From assembly GCA_037441125.1 (NCBI GenBank), contig JBBIST010000056.1, positions 1 through 20,572 on the forward strand: a stretch of DNA of 20,572 nt, given 5' to 3'. Below the pieces are notes generated by a model. The model saw nothing but the letters and a program-made list of their open reading frames with translations. It made no database searches and was not told the origin of the DNA. Source of the DNA: JALHMQ01 sp037441125. GTDB taxonomy: Bacteria; Pseudomonadota; Gammaproteobacteria; Burkholderiales; Burkholderiaceae_F. A program made the position numbers and the translations under genes. Shown one piece after another: positions 7,042 to 15,819 of this stretch (position 1 is its first letter; every line of letters starts with the position of its first letter).

Positions 7042-8223
7042 TCAGCGCACGGTCTTGATGTGGTTGAGCTTGCCGTCCTGGACGCTGAACATCGAGATCG
7101 CGCCGCCTTTGATGTCGCCCTTTTCGTCGAAGGCGATCGTGCCGGTGACGCCGTTGAGGTTGGTGGCCGGCATGGCGGCGGTGATGGCCGCGCGCTCGGC
7201 GCTGCCGGCGCGCCGGATCGCGTCGGCGATCACGAACACGGCGTCGTAGGAGTAGGGCGAGTAGATCTGCACGTCCTGGTTGAACTTGGCGCGGTAGCGG
7301 GCGACGAAGTCCGGGCCCTTGGGCAGCTTCTCGACCGCCTCGCCGGCCTTCGAGCAGGTCAGGATGCCGGCGGCGTCACCGGCCAGTTCGATGAACTTGG
7401 GCGAGCACACGCCGTCGCCGGCGAGCATCGGCGCCTTGATGCCGAGCTGGCGCATCTGGCGCGCCATCGGACCGGCGGTGGCGTCCATGCCGCCGTACAT
7501 CACGACGTCGGGCCGGGCGGCGCGCACCTTGGTCAGGATGGCGTTGAAGTCGGTCGCCTTGTCGCTGGTGAACTCGCGCGCGACCACCTTCAGGCCGCGC
7601 TCCTTGGCGACGCGCTCGACCACGTCGGCCAGGCCCTGGCCGTAGGCGGTGCGGTCGTCGATGATCGCGATCGTCTTCGCCTTCATCTGGTCGGCGGCGA
7701 AGTTCGCCAGCACCGCGCCCTGCTGGTTGTCGTTGGCGACGACGCGGAAAGTGGTCTTGAAGCCCTGCTCGGTCAGGCGCGGGTTGGTCGCCGACGGCGA
7801 GATCTGCGTGATGTTGGCGTCGGCGTAGATTTTCGAGGCGGGAATCGAGGTGCCGCTGTTCAGGTGGCCGACCACGGCGACCACGCCAGCGTCGACCAGC
7901 TTCTGCGCCGCCAGCGTGCCTTCCTTCGGATCGGCCTTGTCGTCCTCGGCCACGAGCTCGAGCATGATCGTCTTGTCGCCGACCTTGATGCCGCCGGCGG
8001 CGTTGATCTCGTCGACCGCCATGCGGGCGCCGTTCTCGTTGTCCTTGCCCAGGTGGGCGATGCCTCCGGTCAGCGGCGCGACGTGGCCGATTCTGACCGT
8101 CTGCGTCGCCGGCGCGGCGGCCTTGGCAGCTTCCTTCTTCGCCGGCTCTTCCCTCTTGCCGCAGGCGGCCAGCGCGACCGCTGCCGCAATGGCGATCGGC
8201 GCGATCTTCAACAGGTGGTTCAT
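7042..8223 (-). CDS. livK: branched-chain amino acid ABC transporter substrate-binding lipoprotein
   Basis: Periplasmic binding component of the Liv system, 393 residues. The N-terminus has a lysine, a hydrophobic core and a lipobox LAAC (18-21), so it is predicted to be lipidated at Cys21 and membrane-anchored. A Lys/Glu/Ala/Pro-rich linker (about 24-40) precedes the mature fold. The fold opens with VRIGHVAPLTGGIAHLGKDN, typical of the LivJ/LivK type I binding-protein family; the name livK is used loosely, since livJ would fit as well. ATG 8223 is preferred over the TTG one codon upstream because GAGGAG (8231-8236) sits 7 bp ahead of it. It has its own promoter and a strong terminator, which would allow excess binding protein over permease. 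Confidence 0.93.
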   Translation of the reverse strand: MNHLLKIAPIAIAAAVALAACGKREEPAKKEAAKAAAPATQTVRIGHVAPLTGGIAHLGKDNENGARMAVDEINAAGGIKVGDKTIMLELVAEDDKADPKEGTLAAQKLVDAGVVAVVGHLNSGTSIPASKIYADANITQISPSATNPRLTEQGFKTTFRVVANDNQQGAVLANFAADQMKAKTIAIIDDRTAYGQGLADVVERVAKERGLKVVAREFTSDKATDFNAILTKVRAARPDVVMYGGMDATAGPMARQMRQLGIKAPMLAGDGVCSPKFIELAGDAAGILTCSKAGEAVEKLPKGPDFVARYRAKFNQDVQIYSPYSYDAVFVIADAIRRAGSAERAAITAAMPATNLNGVTGTIAFDEKGDIKGGAISMFSVQDGKLNHIKTVR

Positions 8224-8347
8224 CAATGATCTCCTCGAGTGAGTCTTGTCGACCGTGCGGTCCGTACTCGCCGGTGATGTCTTGTGCGTGGTTTTTCGGC
8301 CCGCGTGCGCTACCGGGCTGCACGCCGGATCGGACCGAAGGGGCGGG

Positions 8348-8375
8348 ATTGTACTTAGGCGGTGGCGATTGGCAA
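8348..8375 (-). promoter_or_regulatory. sigma70-type promoter of livK
   Basis: On the minus strand TTGCCA (8370-8375, five of six matches to the -35 consensus) and TACAAT (8348-8353, five of six to the -10) are separated by 16 bp. Transcription would start near 8341, leaving a leader of roughly 118 nt before the livK start. It is among the better-matched sigma70 promoters in the window. Confidence 0.6.
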
Positions 8376-8447
8376 CGCGGGTGCCGCCGCATCGATGCGG
8401 CTGGGTGCGTGCTCCCGAAGCCCGGCGCGCTCGGCGGCGCGAGCACG

Positions 8448-8477
8448 CCGCCGGCGCGGGCAGGGCCGCGCCGGCGG
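8448..8477 (-). terminator. perfect GC hairpin behind the cytochrome gene, no U-tract
   Basis: A 12-bp perfect stem (8448-8459 with 8466-8477) and 6-nt loop lies 6 bp past the cytochrome stop codon. No T-run follows on either strand. Its position suggests a 3' end or mRNA-stabilising structure; it may be a hairpin-only terminator. Confidence 0.5.
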
Positions 8478-8483
8478 TCGTGC

Positions 8484-8792
8484 TTACTTGGTTGCCAGGA
8501 TCCAGCGCGCCAGGGTCAGCGCTTCAGCTTCGCTGACCTGCGGATTGGCCGGCATCGGGATCTGACCCCAGACGCCGACGCCGCCGTCGCGGATCTTGCG
8601 TGCCAGCCGGGTCGCGGCGTCGCGGTCCTTGGCATAGCGGGCCGCAATGTCCTTGTAGGACGGGCCGACCATCTTGCGCTCGGCGGCGTGGCAGGCCTGG
8701 CAGTTCTTGGCGCGGGCCAGTTCGTCGCTCGCGAGGACCGATCCGCTCGCGAGTGACAGTGCGATGGCGGTAACGGCTAGCAGCTTGTTCAT
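8484..8792 (-). CDS. periplasmic class I cytochrome c, c551/c552 type
   Basis: This 102-residue protein has a signal peptide (about residues 1-21, cleavage after SVLA) and a mature domain of about 81 residues. Heme attaches covalently through CQACH (31-35). Met80 in IPMPAN is the expected axial ligand. The mature sequence resembles Pseudomonas cytochrome c551 throughout, including KMVGPSYKDIAARYA and a closing LARWILATK helix. Such proteins shuttle electrons in the periplasm, for instance to nitrite reductase, peroxidases or terminal oxidases; the partner cannot be told from the neighbours. The ATG at 8792 has GGAG eight bases upstream and directly precedes the signal peptide; the longer frame to 8846 would add an implausible Cys/Pro-rich segment. 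Confidence 0.93.
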   Translation of the reverse strand: MNKLLAVTAIALSLASGSVLASDELARAKNCQACHAAERKMVGPSYKDIAARYAKDRDAATRLARKIRDGGVGVWGQIPMPANPQVSEAEALTLARWILATK

Positions 8793-8975
8793 CCAACGGA
8801 CTCCGGTGCAGGGTTGAGGGCAGGGCGGGCAAGGACGCGAGCACACAGTCTAACGGCCGGTTGCGGTGCGCGTTGACTGCGGGAAAGTGCGGGCGCGGCC
8901 GCCGCAACTGCTGCGGCGCCGCGATCGTGGCGCCTGTCGGCCCAGGTTCGTCTGGGCGGCCGCGCAAGCGGCGGC

Positions 8976-8981
8976 TATAGT
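8976..8981 (+). promoter_or_regulatory. candidate -10 box for the small Trp-rich gene
   Basis: TATAGT on the plus strand lies about 31 bp before the start of the small Trp-rich gene, leaving a short leader. A convincing -35 box is not visible, so this is tentative. Confidence 0.35.
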
Positions 8982-9012
8982 GGGGTTCGCCGTGGGTTTG
9001 CGGGAGACCGCC

Positions 9013-9258
9013 ATGTGGATTCTCTGGGTTGCCGTCGTCGCGGCGCTGCTGTGGTACTTCGATGTCGGCTTCTTGGGCCAGATCTCCGGCTGGTGGATCG
9101 CGGCATTGTTCGGCCTAGCCTTCATCTGGTTCGAGATCTTCGAGCGGCGCCTCGGGTTGGACAAAAAGGCGGCGTTCGACGAACTCGACAAGGCGAAGAA
9201 AGAGCGCATCGCGCGCCAGATGGAACAGACGCGCGACTTCCGCTCGCGCCGGATGTAG
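9013..9258 (+). CDS. small Trp-rich membrane protein
   Basis: The 81-residue protein has six tryptophans in its first 40 residues, within two predicted membrane helices (about 2-15 and 25-41). A strongly charged, probably helical cytoplasmic tail of Lys/Arg/Glu/Asp repeats follows. It matches the small Trp-rich protein family described in betaproteobacteria (I recall it as TIGR04438), for which no function is known. The ATG at 9013 was chosen because GGGAG lies seven bases upstream and the first helix begins immediately; the frame continues upstream but is not protein-like. It diverges from the cytochrome gene and converges on ilvD. A role at the membrane is the only inference I would make. 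Confidence 0.8.
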   Translation: MWILWVAVVAALLWYFDVGFLGQISGWWIAALFGLAFIWFEIFERRLGLDKKAAFDELDKAKKERIARQMEQTRDFRSRRM

Positions 9259-9286
9259 AGGCTCGGGTTGCGCCGCGGCGGCGGCT

Positions 9287-10969
<1,683 letters not shown>

Positions 10970-11000
10970 CGTCGGTCTCGTTTCGCGGTCGCCCTCTACC

Positions 11001-11006
11001 TACAAT
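11001..11006 (+). promoter_or_regulatory. candidate -10 box for lgt
   Basis: TACAAT on the plus strand lies 30 bp before the lgt start in the 66-bp gap shared with ilvD. No clear -35 hexamer is present at the right distance. Confidence 0.35.
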
Positions 11007-11035
11007 GCAGGTCATTCTAAGACGCGAGCCCCAAC

Positions 11036-11848
11036 TTGACCCCCGACGTCCTCGTTCACCCGCAGTTCGATCCGATCGCCTTCGCGATCGGTCCGATTGC
11101 CGTTCGCTGGTACGGCCTGATGTACCTGCTCGGCTTCGCCGTGTTTCTGCTGCTCGGCCGCTGGCGCGCCGGCGAGTCGTGGCGGGCGATGAGCAAGAAC
11201 GACGTCGACGACCTGCTGTTCTGGGGCGTGCTGGGCGTGATCATCGGCGGCCGCCTCGGCTACGTGCTGTTCTACAAGCCGGGCCACTACCTCGAGTACC
11301 CGCTCGAGGCGCTGATGATCTGGCGCGGCGGCATGTCCTCGCACGGCGGCTTCATCGGCGTCGTGATCGTGATGTGGCTGTGGGCGCGCGTGCGCGACAA
11401 AACCTTCCTGAAGGTCGCCGACTTCGTCGTGCCGCTGGTGATGCCGGGGCTGGCCTTCGGCCGCATCGGCAACTTCATCAACGGCGAGCTCTGGGGACGC
11501 CCGGCCGACCCGCAGGTCTGGCCCTGGGCGATGGTGTTTCCGCAGGCCCAAGACGGCGGCGTTCCGCGCCATCCGTCGCAGCTTTACCAGTTCACGCTCG
11601 ACGGCATGTTGCTGTTCGTGATCCTGTGGCTGTACTCGCGCAAGCCACGAGCGACGGGCGTGGTCAGCGCCGTGTTCCTGATCGGCTACGGCGTGCTGCG
11701 CTTTATCGTCGAGTTCGCGCGCGAGCCCGATGCCTTCCTCGGCCTGGTGCTTTTCAACCTGAGCCTGGGCCAGTTGTTGTCGCTGCCGATGATCGCGATC
11801 GGCGTCGCGATGCTGGTCTACCTCAGGCGCCGGCCGGCCGCCGACTGA
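11036..11848 (+). CDS. lgt: prolipoprotein diacylglyceryl transferase
   Basis: Lgt transfers diacylglycerol from phosphatidylglycerol to the lipobox cysteine of prolipoproteins, the first step of lipoprotein maturation at the inner membrane. The 270-residue protein opens with HPQFDPIAFAIGPIAVRWYG. It has the SHGG motif with the conserved His103, the Lgt signature GRIGNFINGELWGR at 142-155, and RHPSQLYQ at 178-185. Multiple hydrophobic helices are spread along the chain. The only reasonable start is TTG at 11036, six residues before the conserved HPQFDP; no ATG or GTG is available in frame. The local LivK lipoprotein would be one substrate. The gene is followed 4 bp later by a GC hairpin. Confidence 0.96.
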   Translation: MTPDVLVHPQFDPIAFAIGPIAVRWYGLMYLLGFAVFLLLGRWRAGESWRAMSKNDVDDLLFWGVLGVIIGGRLGYVLFYKPGHYLEYPLEALMIWRGGMSSHGGFIGVVIVMWLWARVRDKTFLKVADFVVPLVMPGLAFGRIGNFINGELWGRPADPQVWPWAMVFPQAQDGGVPRHPSQLYQFTLDGMLLFVILWLYSRKPRATGVVSAVFLIGYGVLRFIVEFAREPDAFLGLVLFNLSLGQLLSLPMIAIGVAMLVYLRRRPAAD

Positions 11849-11852
11849 GCGG

Positions 11853-11871
11853 CGGCGCGCCGGGCGCGCCG
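11853..11871 (+). terminator. GC hairpin directly behind lgt, no U-tract
   Basis: CGGCGCGCC and its exact reverse complement flank a single G. In RNA this would form a 7-bp stem with a 5-nt loop, 4 bp past the lgt stop. No T-run follows. Likely a 3'-end structure of the lgt transcript. Confidence 0.4.
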
Positions 11872-11981
11872 AACCTGCCGCTGCATGAAGCGCGGGATCT
11901 TGCAAGAATCCGGCCCTCACAGTCACCCCGGCTCAGGCGGCGGCGCAGTCGCGCGCCGGATCGCCGCCGGCTACCCCGCCG

Positions 11982-13580
11982 ATGACGAAGAACAAGAACT
12001 TCTTTGCCCTCGCCGAAGCGCGCCTGCCGCGCAACCTCGACGGCGCCTGCATCGAGACCCCGGAAGGTCTCGTCTACACGTGGCGCGACCTCGTGTACGC
12101 GAGCGCGCGCCTGGCGGGATGGCTGGCGAGCCTGCGGCTGGCCGCCGCCGACGGGCCGCCGCCGCGCGTGGCGGTGCAGGTGGAGAAGTCTCCCGAGGCG
12201 CTGATGCTGTACCTGGCGACGCTGCGTGCCGGGCTCGCCTACGTGCCGCTGAACCCCGCCTACCGCCTGCAGGAGGTCGAGTACTTCCTGCGCGACGCGC
12301 AACCCGCGGTGTTCGTCTGCTCGCCGCAGCGCGCGGCTGAACTGGAGCCGCTGGCGCGATCGGCCGGCGTCGCGCACCTGATGACGCTCGGCGAGCGGCG
12401 CGATGGCAGCCTGCTGGCGGCCGCGGCCGCCTTCGACGACCGCTTCGCCACGGTCGCGCGGCGCGCCGACGACTTGGCGGCGATCCTGTACACCTCGGGC
12501 ACGACCGGCCGCAGCAAAGGCGCGATGCTCAGCCACGGCAACCTCGCCGCCAACGCCCTCGTGCTCGACGACTTCTGGGGCTTCAAGGAGGAGCGCGAGG
12601 CGGGCGACCAGGACGTGCTGCTGCACGCGCTGCCGCTGTTTCACGTCCACGGCCTGTTCGTTGCCGTGCATGCGGCGCTTTTGGCCGGCGCGCGCATGAT
12701 TCTGCTGCCGCGCTTCGACGCCGCCGAGGTGATCGGCTATTTGCCGCGATCGACCGTGTTCATGGGCGTGCCGACCCACTACCTGCGGCTGCTCGCCGAC
12801 CCCCGTTTCGACCGCCAGGCGTGCCGCAACATGCGTCTTTTCGTGTCCGGATCGGCGCCGCTCGCGAAGGAAACCTTCGACGAGTTCCGGCGCCGCACCG
12901 GGCAGACGATCCTCGAGCGCTACGGCATGACCGAGAGCCTGATGCTGGTGTCCAATCCCTACTTCGGCATCGCCGCCCGCGATCGCATCGGCGGCACGGT
13001 CGGCGTACCGCTGCCCGGGGTGACGGTGCGCGTGGTCGATGAGGCCGGAACACCTTGCCCGCCGGGGGTGGTCGGGCAGGTCCAGGTGCGAGGCGCGAAC
13101 GTCTTCTCGGGTTACTGGCGCATCGATCGCGGCGCCGAGGACTTCACCGCCGACGGTTACTTTCGCACCGGTGACCTCGGCTGCTTCGGCGGCAGTGCTG
13201 ACGGCGTTGCCAGGCCACCCGGCTACCTGACGCTGGTCGGCCGCAGCCGCGACCTGATCATCAGCGGCGGCTACAACGTCTACCCGAAGGAAGTCGAACG
13301 CTGCATCGACGAGATCCCGGGCGTGGTCGAAAGCGCGGTGATCGGCCTGCCGCATCCCGACCTCGGCGAGGCGGTGGCGGCGGTGGTGGTGGTGGTGGTG
13401 GCCGATCCGCAGGCGGTCGACGGCGCGCAGATCGTCGCCCGCCTGAAGGAGCGGCTCGCCGGCTTCAAGGTGCCCAAGCGCGTGTGGATCGTCGCTGAGC
13501 TGCCGCGCAACGTCATGGGCAAGGTGCAGAAGAACCTGCTGCGCGAGCGCTACGCCGAGGCGTTCGCTGCCGCGCGCTGA
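11982..13580 (+). CDS. malonyl-CoA synthetase-like AMP-dependent acyl-CoA ligase
   Basis: A 532-residue member of the ANL family, which activates a carboxylic acid as an acyl-AMP and transfers it to CoA. The P-loop YTSGTTGRSKG is at 170-180, YGMTE at 314-318, TGD at 396-398, the hinge GRSRD at 420-424 and the catalytic lysine Lys514 in RNVMGK. Several segments are those of MatB-type malonyl/methylmalonyl-CoA synthetases: GVPTHYLRLL, LFVSGSAPL, RGANVFSGYW and YNVYPKEVE followed by PGVVESAVIGLPHPD. MatB is thus the best guess, although no malonyl-CoA decarboxylase or malonate transporter is adjacent and other short-chain acids remain possible. There is an insertion of about eight residues after TGDLG relative to MatB as I remember it, and six consecutive valines at 468-473. 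The ATG at 11982 has no good ribosome-binding site. Confidence 0.8.
   Translation: MTKNKNFFALAEARLPRNLDGACIETPEGLVYTWRDLVYASARLAGWLASLRLAAADGPPPRVAVQVEKSPEALMLYLATLRAGLAYVPLNPAYRLQEVEYFLRDAQPAVFVCSPQRAAELEPLARSAGVAHLMTLGERRDGSLLAAAAAFDDRFATVARRADDLAAILYTSGTTGRSKGAMLSHGNLAANALVLDDFWGFKEEREAGDQDVLLHALPLFHVHGLFVAVHAALLAGARMILLPRFDAAEVIGYLPRSTVFMGVPTHYLRLLADPRFDRQACRNMRLFVSGSAPLAKETFDEFRRRTGQTILERYGMTESLMLVSNPYFGIAARDRIGGTVGVPLPGVTVRVVDEAGTPCPPGVVGQVQVRGANVFSGYWRIDRGAEDFTADGYFRTGDLGCFGGSADGVARPPGYLTLVGRSRDLIISGGYNVYPKEVERCIDEIPGVVESAVIGLPHPDLGEAVAAVVVVVVADPQAVDGAQIVARLKERLAGFKVPKRVWIVAELPRNVMGKVQKNLLRERYAEAFAAAR
13382..13401 (+). repeat. GGT trinucleotide microsatellite inside the acyl-CoA synthetase gene
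   Basis: Six GGT units plus GG run without interruption and encode most of the Val468-473 tract. Slippage would change valine number without shifting the frame. Confidence 0.9.
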
Positions 13581-13597
13581 GACCGGCGCGCCTCCGG

Positions 13598-14236
13598 CTA
13601 CCAGCGCGCCGGCGGCTTGCGGTTGATCGTGATGATGCGGTCGACCACGGTCACGTAGCCGCCGATCGTCAGGTCCTTGAAGATGCGGCTGATCATGTCG
13701 CGCGAGGCGCCGACTCGATCGGCGATGTCCTGCTGCGTCATGCGCTCGGGCACGACCAGCTTGCCGTCGGGCTGCTCCTTGGCGATCGACAGCAGCAGGC
13801 GGGCGACGCGGCCGTAAACGTCCATCAGCGCCAGATTCTTGACGTTGTCGGTGGCGATGCGGGCGCGCTCGATCAGGGTGGCGATCAGCGACATCGCCAC
13901 GTCGGCATTGGCGACGATCGCCGCGCGCAGAGCCTCGCGCGTGACCACCGAGCAGGCGGTCGGCTCGAGCGTCATCACCGAGGCTGAGCGCGGCCGGCCG
14001 TCGAGCGCCATTTCGCCGACGTAGTCGCCGGCGCCGTAGTGGTCGAGGATCATTTCGCGGCCGTCGTCGTCGGAGACGTAGACCTTGACCCGGCCGCTGA
14101 GGATCACGAACAGCGAGTCGCCGCGGTCGCCCTCGTTGATGATCACGGTGTTCTTGGGAAAACTGCGCACCGCGCCGCGGCTGGCGAGTTCGCGCACCAG
14201 CGGATCGGTGATGGCGGCAATCAGGTCGGCGGACAT
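13598..14236 (-). CDS. Crp/Fnr family transcriptional regulator
   Basis: The 212-residue protein has an N-terminal cyclic-nucleotide-binding-type beta roll. It includes IINEGDRGDSLFVILSGRVKV and the phosphate-cassette-like GEMALDGRPRSASV at 74-87. A long dimerisation helix follows (about 110-140), then a C-terminal winged helix-turn-helix, MTQQDIADRVGASRDMISRIFKDL (about 167-190). The Fnr-type N-terminal cysteine cluster is absent, so it is not an oxygen-sensing iron-sulfur Fnr; whether it binds a cyclic nucleotide cannot be told. The ATG at 14236 has GAGG eight bases upstream and is preferred over the TTG at 14266. Its leader contains a perfect hairpin (14275-14301), possibly autoregulatory. 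It converges on the acyl-CoA synthetase gene with 17 bp between stops. Confidence 0.93.
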   Translation of the reverse strand: MSADLIAAITDPLVRELASRGAVRSFPKNTVIINEGDRGDSLFVILSGRVKVYVSDDDGREMILDHYGAGDYVGEMALDGRPRSASVMTLEPTACSVVTREALRAAIVANADVAMSLIATLIERARIATDNVKNLALMDVYGRVARLLLSIAKEQPDGKLVVPERMTQQDIADRVGASRDMISRIFKDLTIGGYVTVVDRIITINRKPPARW

Positions 14237-14274
14237 CGTGCGGGCCTCGTCGGTCGGGGGCAGCAACGGCGTGC

Positions 14275-14301
14275 GTCCGGCGCCGCAGCGCGGCGCCGGA
14301 C
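14275..14301 (-). promoter_or_regulatory. perfect inverted repeat in the Crp/Fnr gene leader
   Basis: GTCCGGCGCCG (14275-14285) and its exact reverse complement (14291-14301) flank a 5-nt spacer, 38 bp ahead of the regulator start. It could be an RNA hairpin affecting translation or an operator; it does not resemble a Crp or Fnr consensus site. Confidence 0.5.
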
Positions 14302-14398
14302 CGCCGCCAGCGTGAAGTTTGCCCCCGATGGGCGCCGATGGAAACTATGGAAGCAGGGGCGACGCTCACGTCGACCCGGTGCTCTGCGCCGGATGCGA

Positions 14399-14433
14399 CA
14401 CGGCCCGGCGGTCGCGGGGACCGCCGGGCCGTG
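14399..14433 (-). terminator. 15-bp perfect hairpin downstream of the ugpB-like gene, no U-tract
   Basis: A perfect 15-bp stem (14399-14413 with 14419-14433) and 5-nt loop begins 33 bp past the stop of the minus-strand ugpB-like gene. It is the longest perfect hairpin I found in the window. No T-run follows on either strand. A 3'-end function for the ugpB-like transcript is the simplest reading. Confidence 0.55.
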
Positions 14434-14466
14434 CGTTGCCGGTGGCAGCGGTGGCGCCGCTGCCGC

Positions 14467-15819
14467 TTACTGCGCGGTGCGCTCGAAGGCGCGCAGCAGG
14501 ACGTTGCCGCGCCGCTGCGCGTTACTCAGCGCTTCGGCCGCGGTCTGCCGGCCCTGCAGCGCCCGCTCGACTTCTTCGTGGTAGGCGTCGCGGATCTCGG
14601 TCCAGCGGCCGAAGCGGTAGCCGTTGGTGTGCTCGCCGGTCGGCATGTTGGTGAGTGACAGGATCGGCACGTCACGGCCCGGGTTCTTGGCGAAGAAGCC
14701 CTCGTCCTGCATCGCCTTGAAGGCGGCCGTGGTGGCGGGCAAGAAGCCGGTCTGCCGGGCCCAGTCGCTCATCACCGGCGTCGAACGCAGGTGGTTGAGG
14801 AACAGTGCCACGCCGCGATACTCGGCGGCGCTGCGGTTGGGGGCGTTGAACACCCACAGCGAGGCGCCGCCGATCGTGGTGGCGAAGGGCGCGCCGCGCA
14901 CGTCGGGCCAGAACGGCAACTGCGCCGTGCCGAAGGCGAACTTGGCGTCGCGTGCGATCGCCCCCAGGCCGCCCGAACTTTGCGTCAGCATCGCGCACTC
15001 GCCGCTGATGAACTTGGCGGCGGCGTCGTTGCTGCGGCCGCCGTAGTCAAAGCTCTTGTCCTTCTGCATCTCGACCAGCGTCTGCACCATGCGCTGGTGC
15101 AGCGGCGTGTTGAAGGTCAGTTCGGCGTTCAGGCCGGCGCGGCCGTTGCCCTGGGTACCGAGCGCGACGTTATGGCGCGACGAGAACTGCTCGAGCATGA
15201 TCCAGGCGAGCCAGGTGGTCGTGAAGCCGCAGTCGGCGGCGTTGGTGCGGCGGATCTCGCGCGCGGCGGTGATCAGCTCCGGCCAGGTGCGCGGCGGCTT
15301 CTCGGGGTCGAGGCCGGCGCGCTTGAACGCGTCCTTGTTGTAGAACAGGACCGCGGTCGAAACATTGAACGGCATCGACAGCAGGTCGCCGTTGGGCAGG
15401 CCGTAGTAGCCGCGCGCCGGGGCGATGAAGTCGGCCGGGTTGAACTGCAGTCCGGCGCGTTTGAACACCTCGCTCACCGGGATGATCGCCTCGCGCGCGG
15501 CCATCATGTCGCCGCTGCCGGCGTCGAACATCTGCATGATGTGCGGCGGATTGCCGGCGCGGTAGGCGGCCACCGCGGCGGCGCGCTGCTCCGGATACTG
15601 GCCCTTGAACGAGACCACCACCCGGTACTCGTTCTGCGTCTTGTTGAAGTCCTCGCCGTACTTCTGCAGCAGCTCGCCGCCCAGGCCCGTGAGGCCCATC
15701 CAGAACTGGATCTCGATCGGCTGGCCCTTGGCCTGGGCGCCGGCCGGCGGCGGTGTCGCCACGACGGCCGCGAGGCCGAGGCCCGCCGCCGCAGCGATCA
15801 GTGTTCTGCGCAATGTCAT
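14467..15819 (-). CDS. ugpB: sn-glycerol-3-phosphate-type ABC transporter substrate-binding protein (UgpB-like)
   Basis: A 450-residue periplasmic binding protein of the MalE/UgpB fold. The first ~30 residues are a signal peptide (MTLRR, a hydrophobic Ala/Leu core, then PAGAQA). The mature protein matches UgpB along its length: IEIQFWMGLTGLGGELLQKY, FKGQYPEQRAAAVAAYRAGN, PPHIMQMFDAGSGDMM, SMPFNVSTAVLFYNKDAFKRAGL and GNVLLRAFERT near the end. E. coli UgpB is 438 residues and binds glycerol-3-phosphate and its diesters. The permease and ATPase genes ugpA, ugpE and ugpC are not in the window, so the protein either serves a transporter encoded elsewhere or has another ligand. The ATG at 15819 has GGAGAG upstream; the frame extends to 16917 but only as a shadow of ubiA. 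Confidence 0.88.
   Translation of the reverse strand: MTLRRTLIAAAAGLGLAAVVATPPPAGAQAKGQPIEIQFWMGLTGLGGELLQKYGEDFNKTQNEYRVVVSFKGQYPEQRAAAVAAYRAGNPPHIMQMFDAGSGDMMAAREAIIPVSEVFKRAGLQFNPADFIAPARGYYGLPNGDLLSMPFNVSTAVLFYNKDAFKRAGLDPEKPPRTWPELITAAREIRRTNAADCGFTTTWLAWIMLEQFSSRHNVALGTQGNGRAGLNAELTFNTPLHQRMVQTLVEMQKDKSFDYGGRSNDAAAKFISGECAMLTQSSGGLGAIARDAKFAFGTAQLPFWPDVRGAPFATTIGGASLWVFNAPNRSAAEYRGVALFLNHLRSTPVMSDWARQTGFLPATTAAFKAMQDEGFFAKNPGRDVPILSLTNMPTGEHTNGYRFGRWTEIRDAYHEEVERALQGRQTAAEALSNAQRRGNVLLRAFERTAQ

Noticed and set aside
8224..8226. TTG start one codon upstream of livK
   Set aside because: The ATG at 8223 has better ribosome-binding-site spacing and is the more common start codon.
7021..8229. 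402-residue open frame on the plus strand opposite livK
   Set aside because: Almost exactly antisense to livK and begins inside its terminator; shadow of a well-supported gene.
13382..13401. Short tandem repeats considered as a CRISPR-like or phase-variation tract
   Set aside because: Three-base units inside a coding frame have no spacers and cannot switch the frame; only a microsatellite.
14264..14266. TTG start for the Crp/Fnr regulator
   Set aside because: The ATG at 14236 has GAGG at good spacing and gives the normal family length.
11823..14369. 848-residue open frame on the minus strand
   Set aside because: It runs out of frame through the Crp/Fnr gene and antisense to the acyl-CoA synthetase; composition is low-complexity and no domain is visible.
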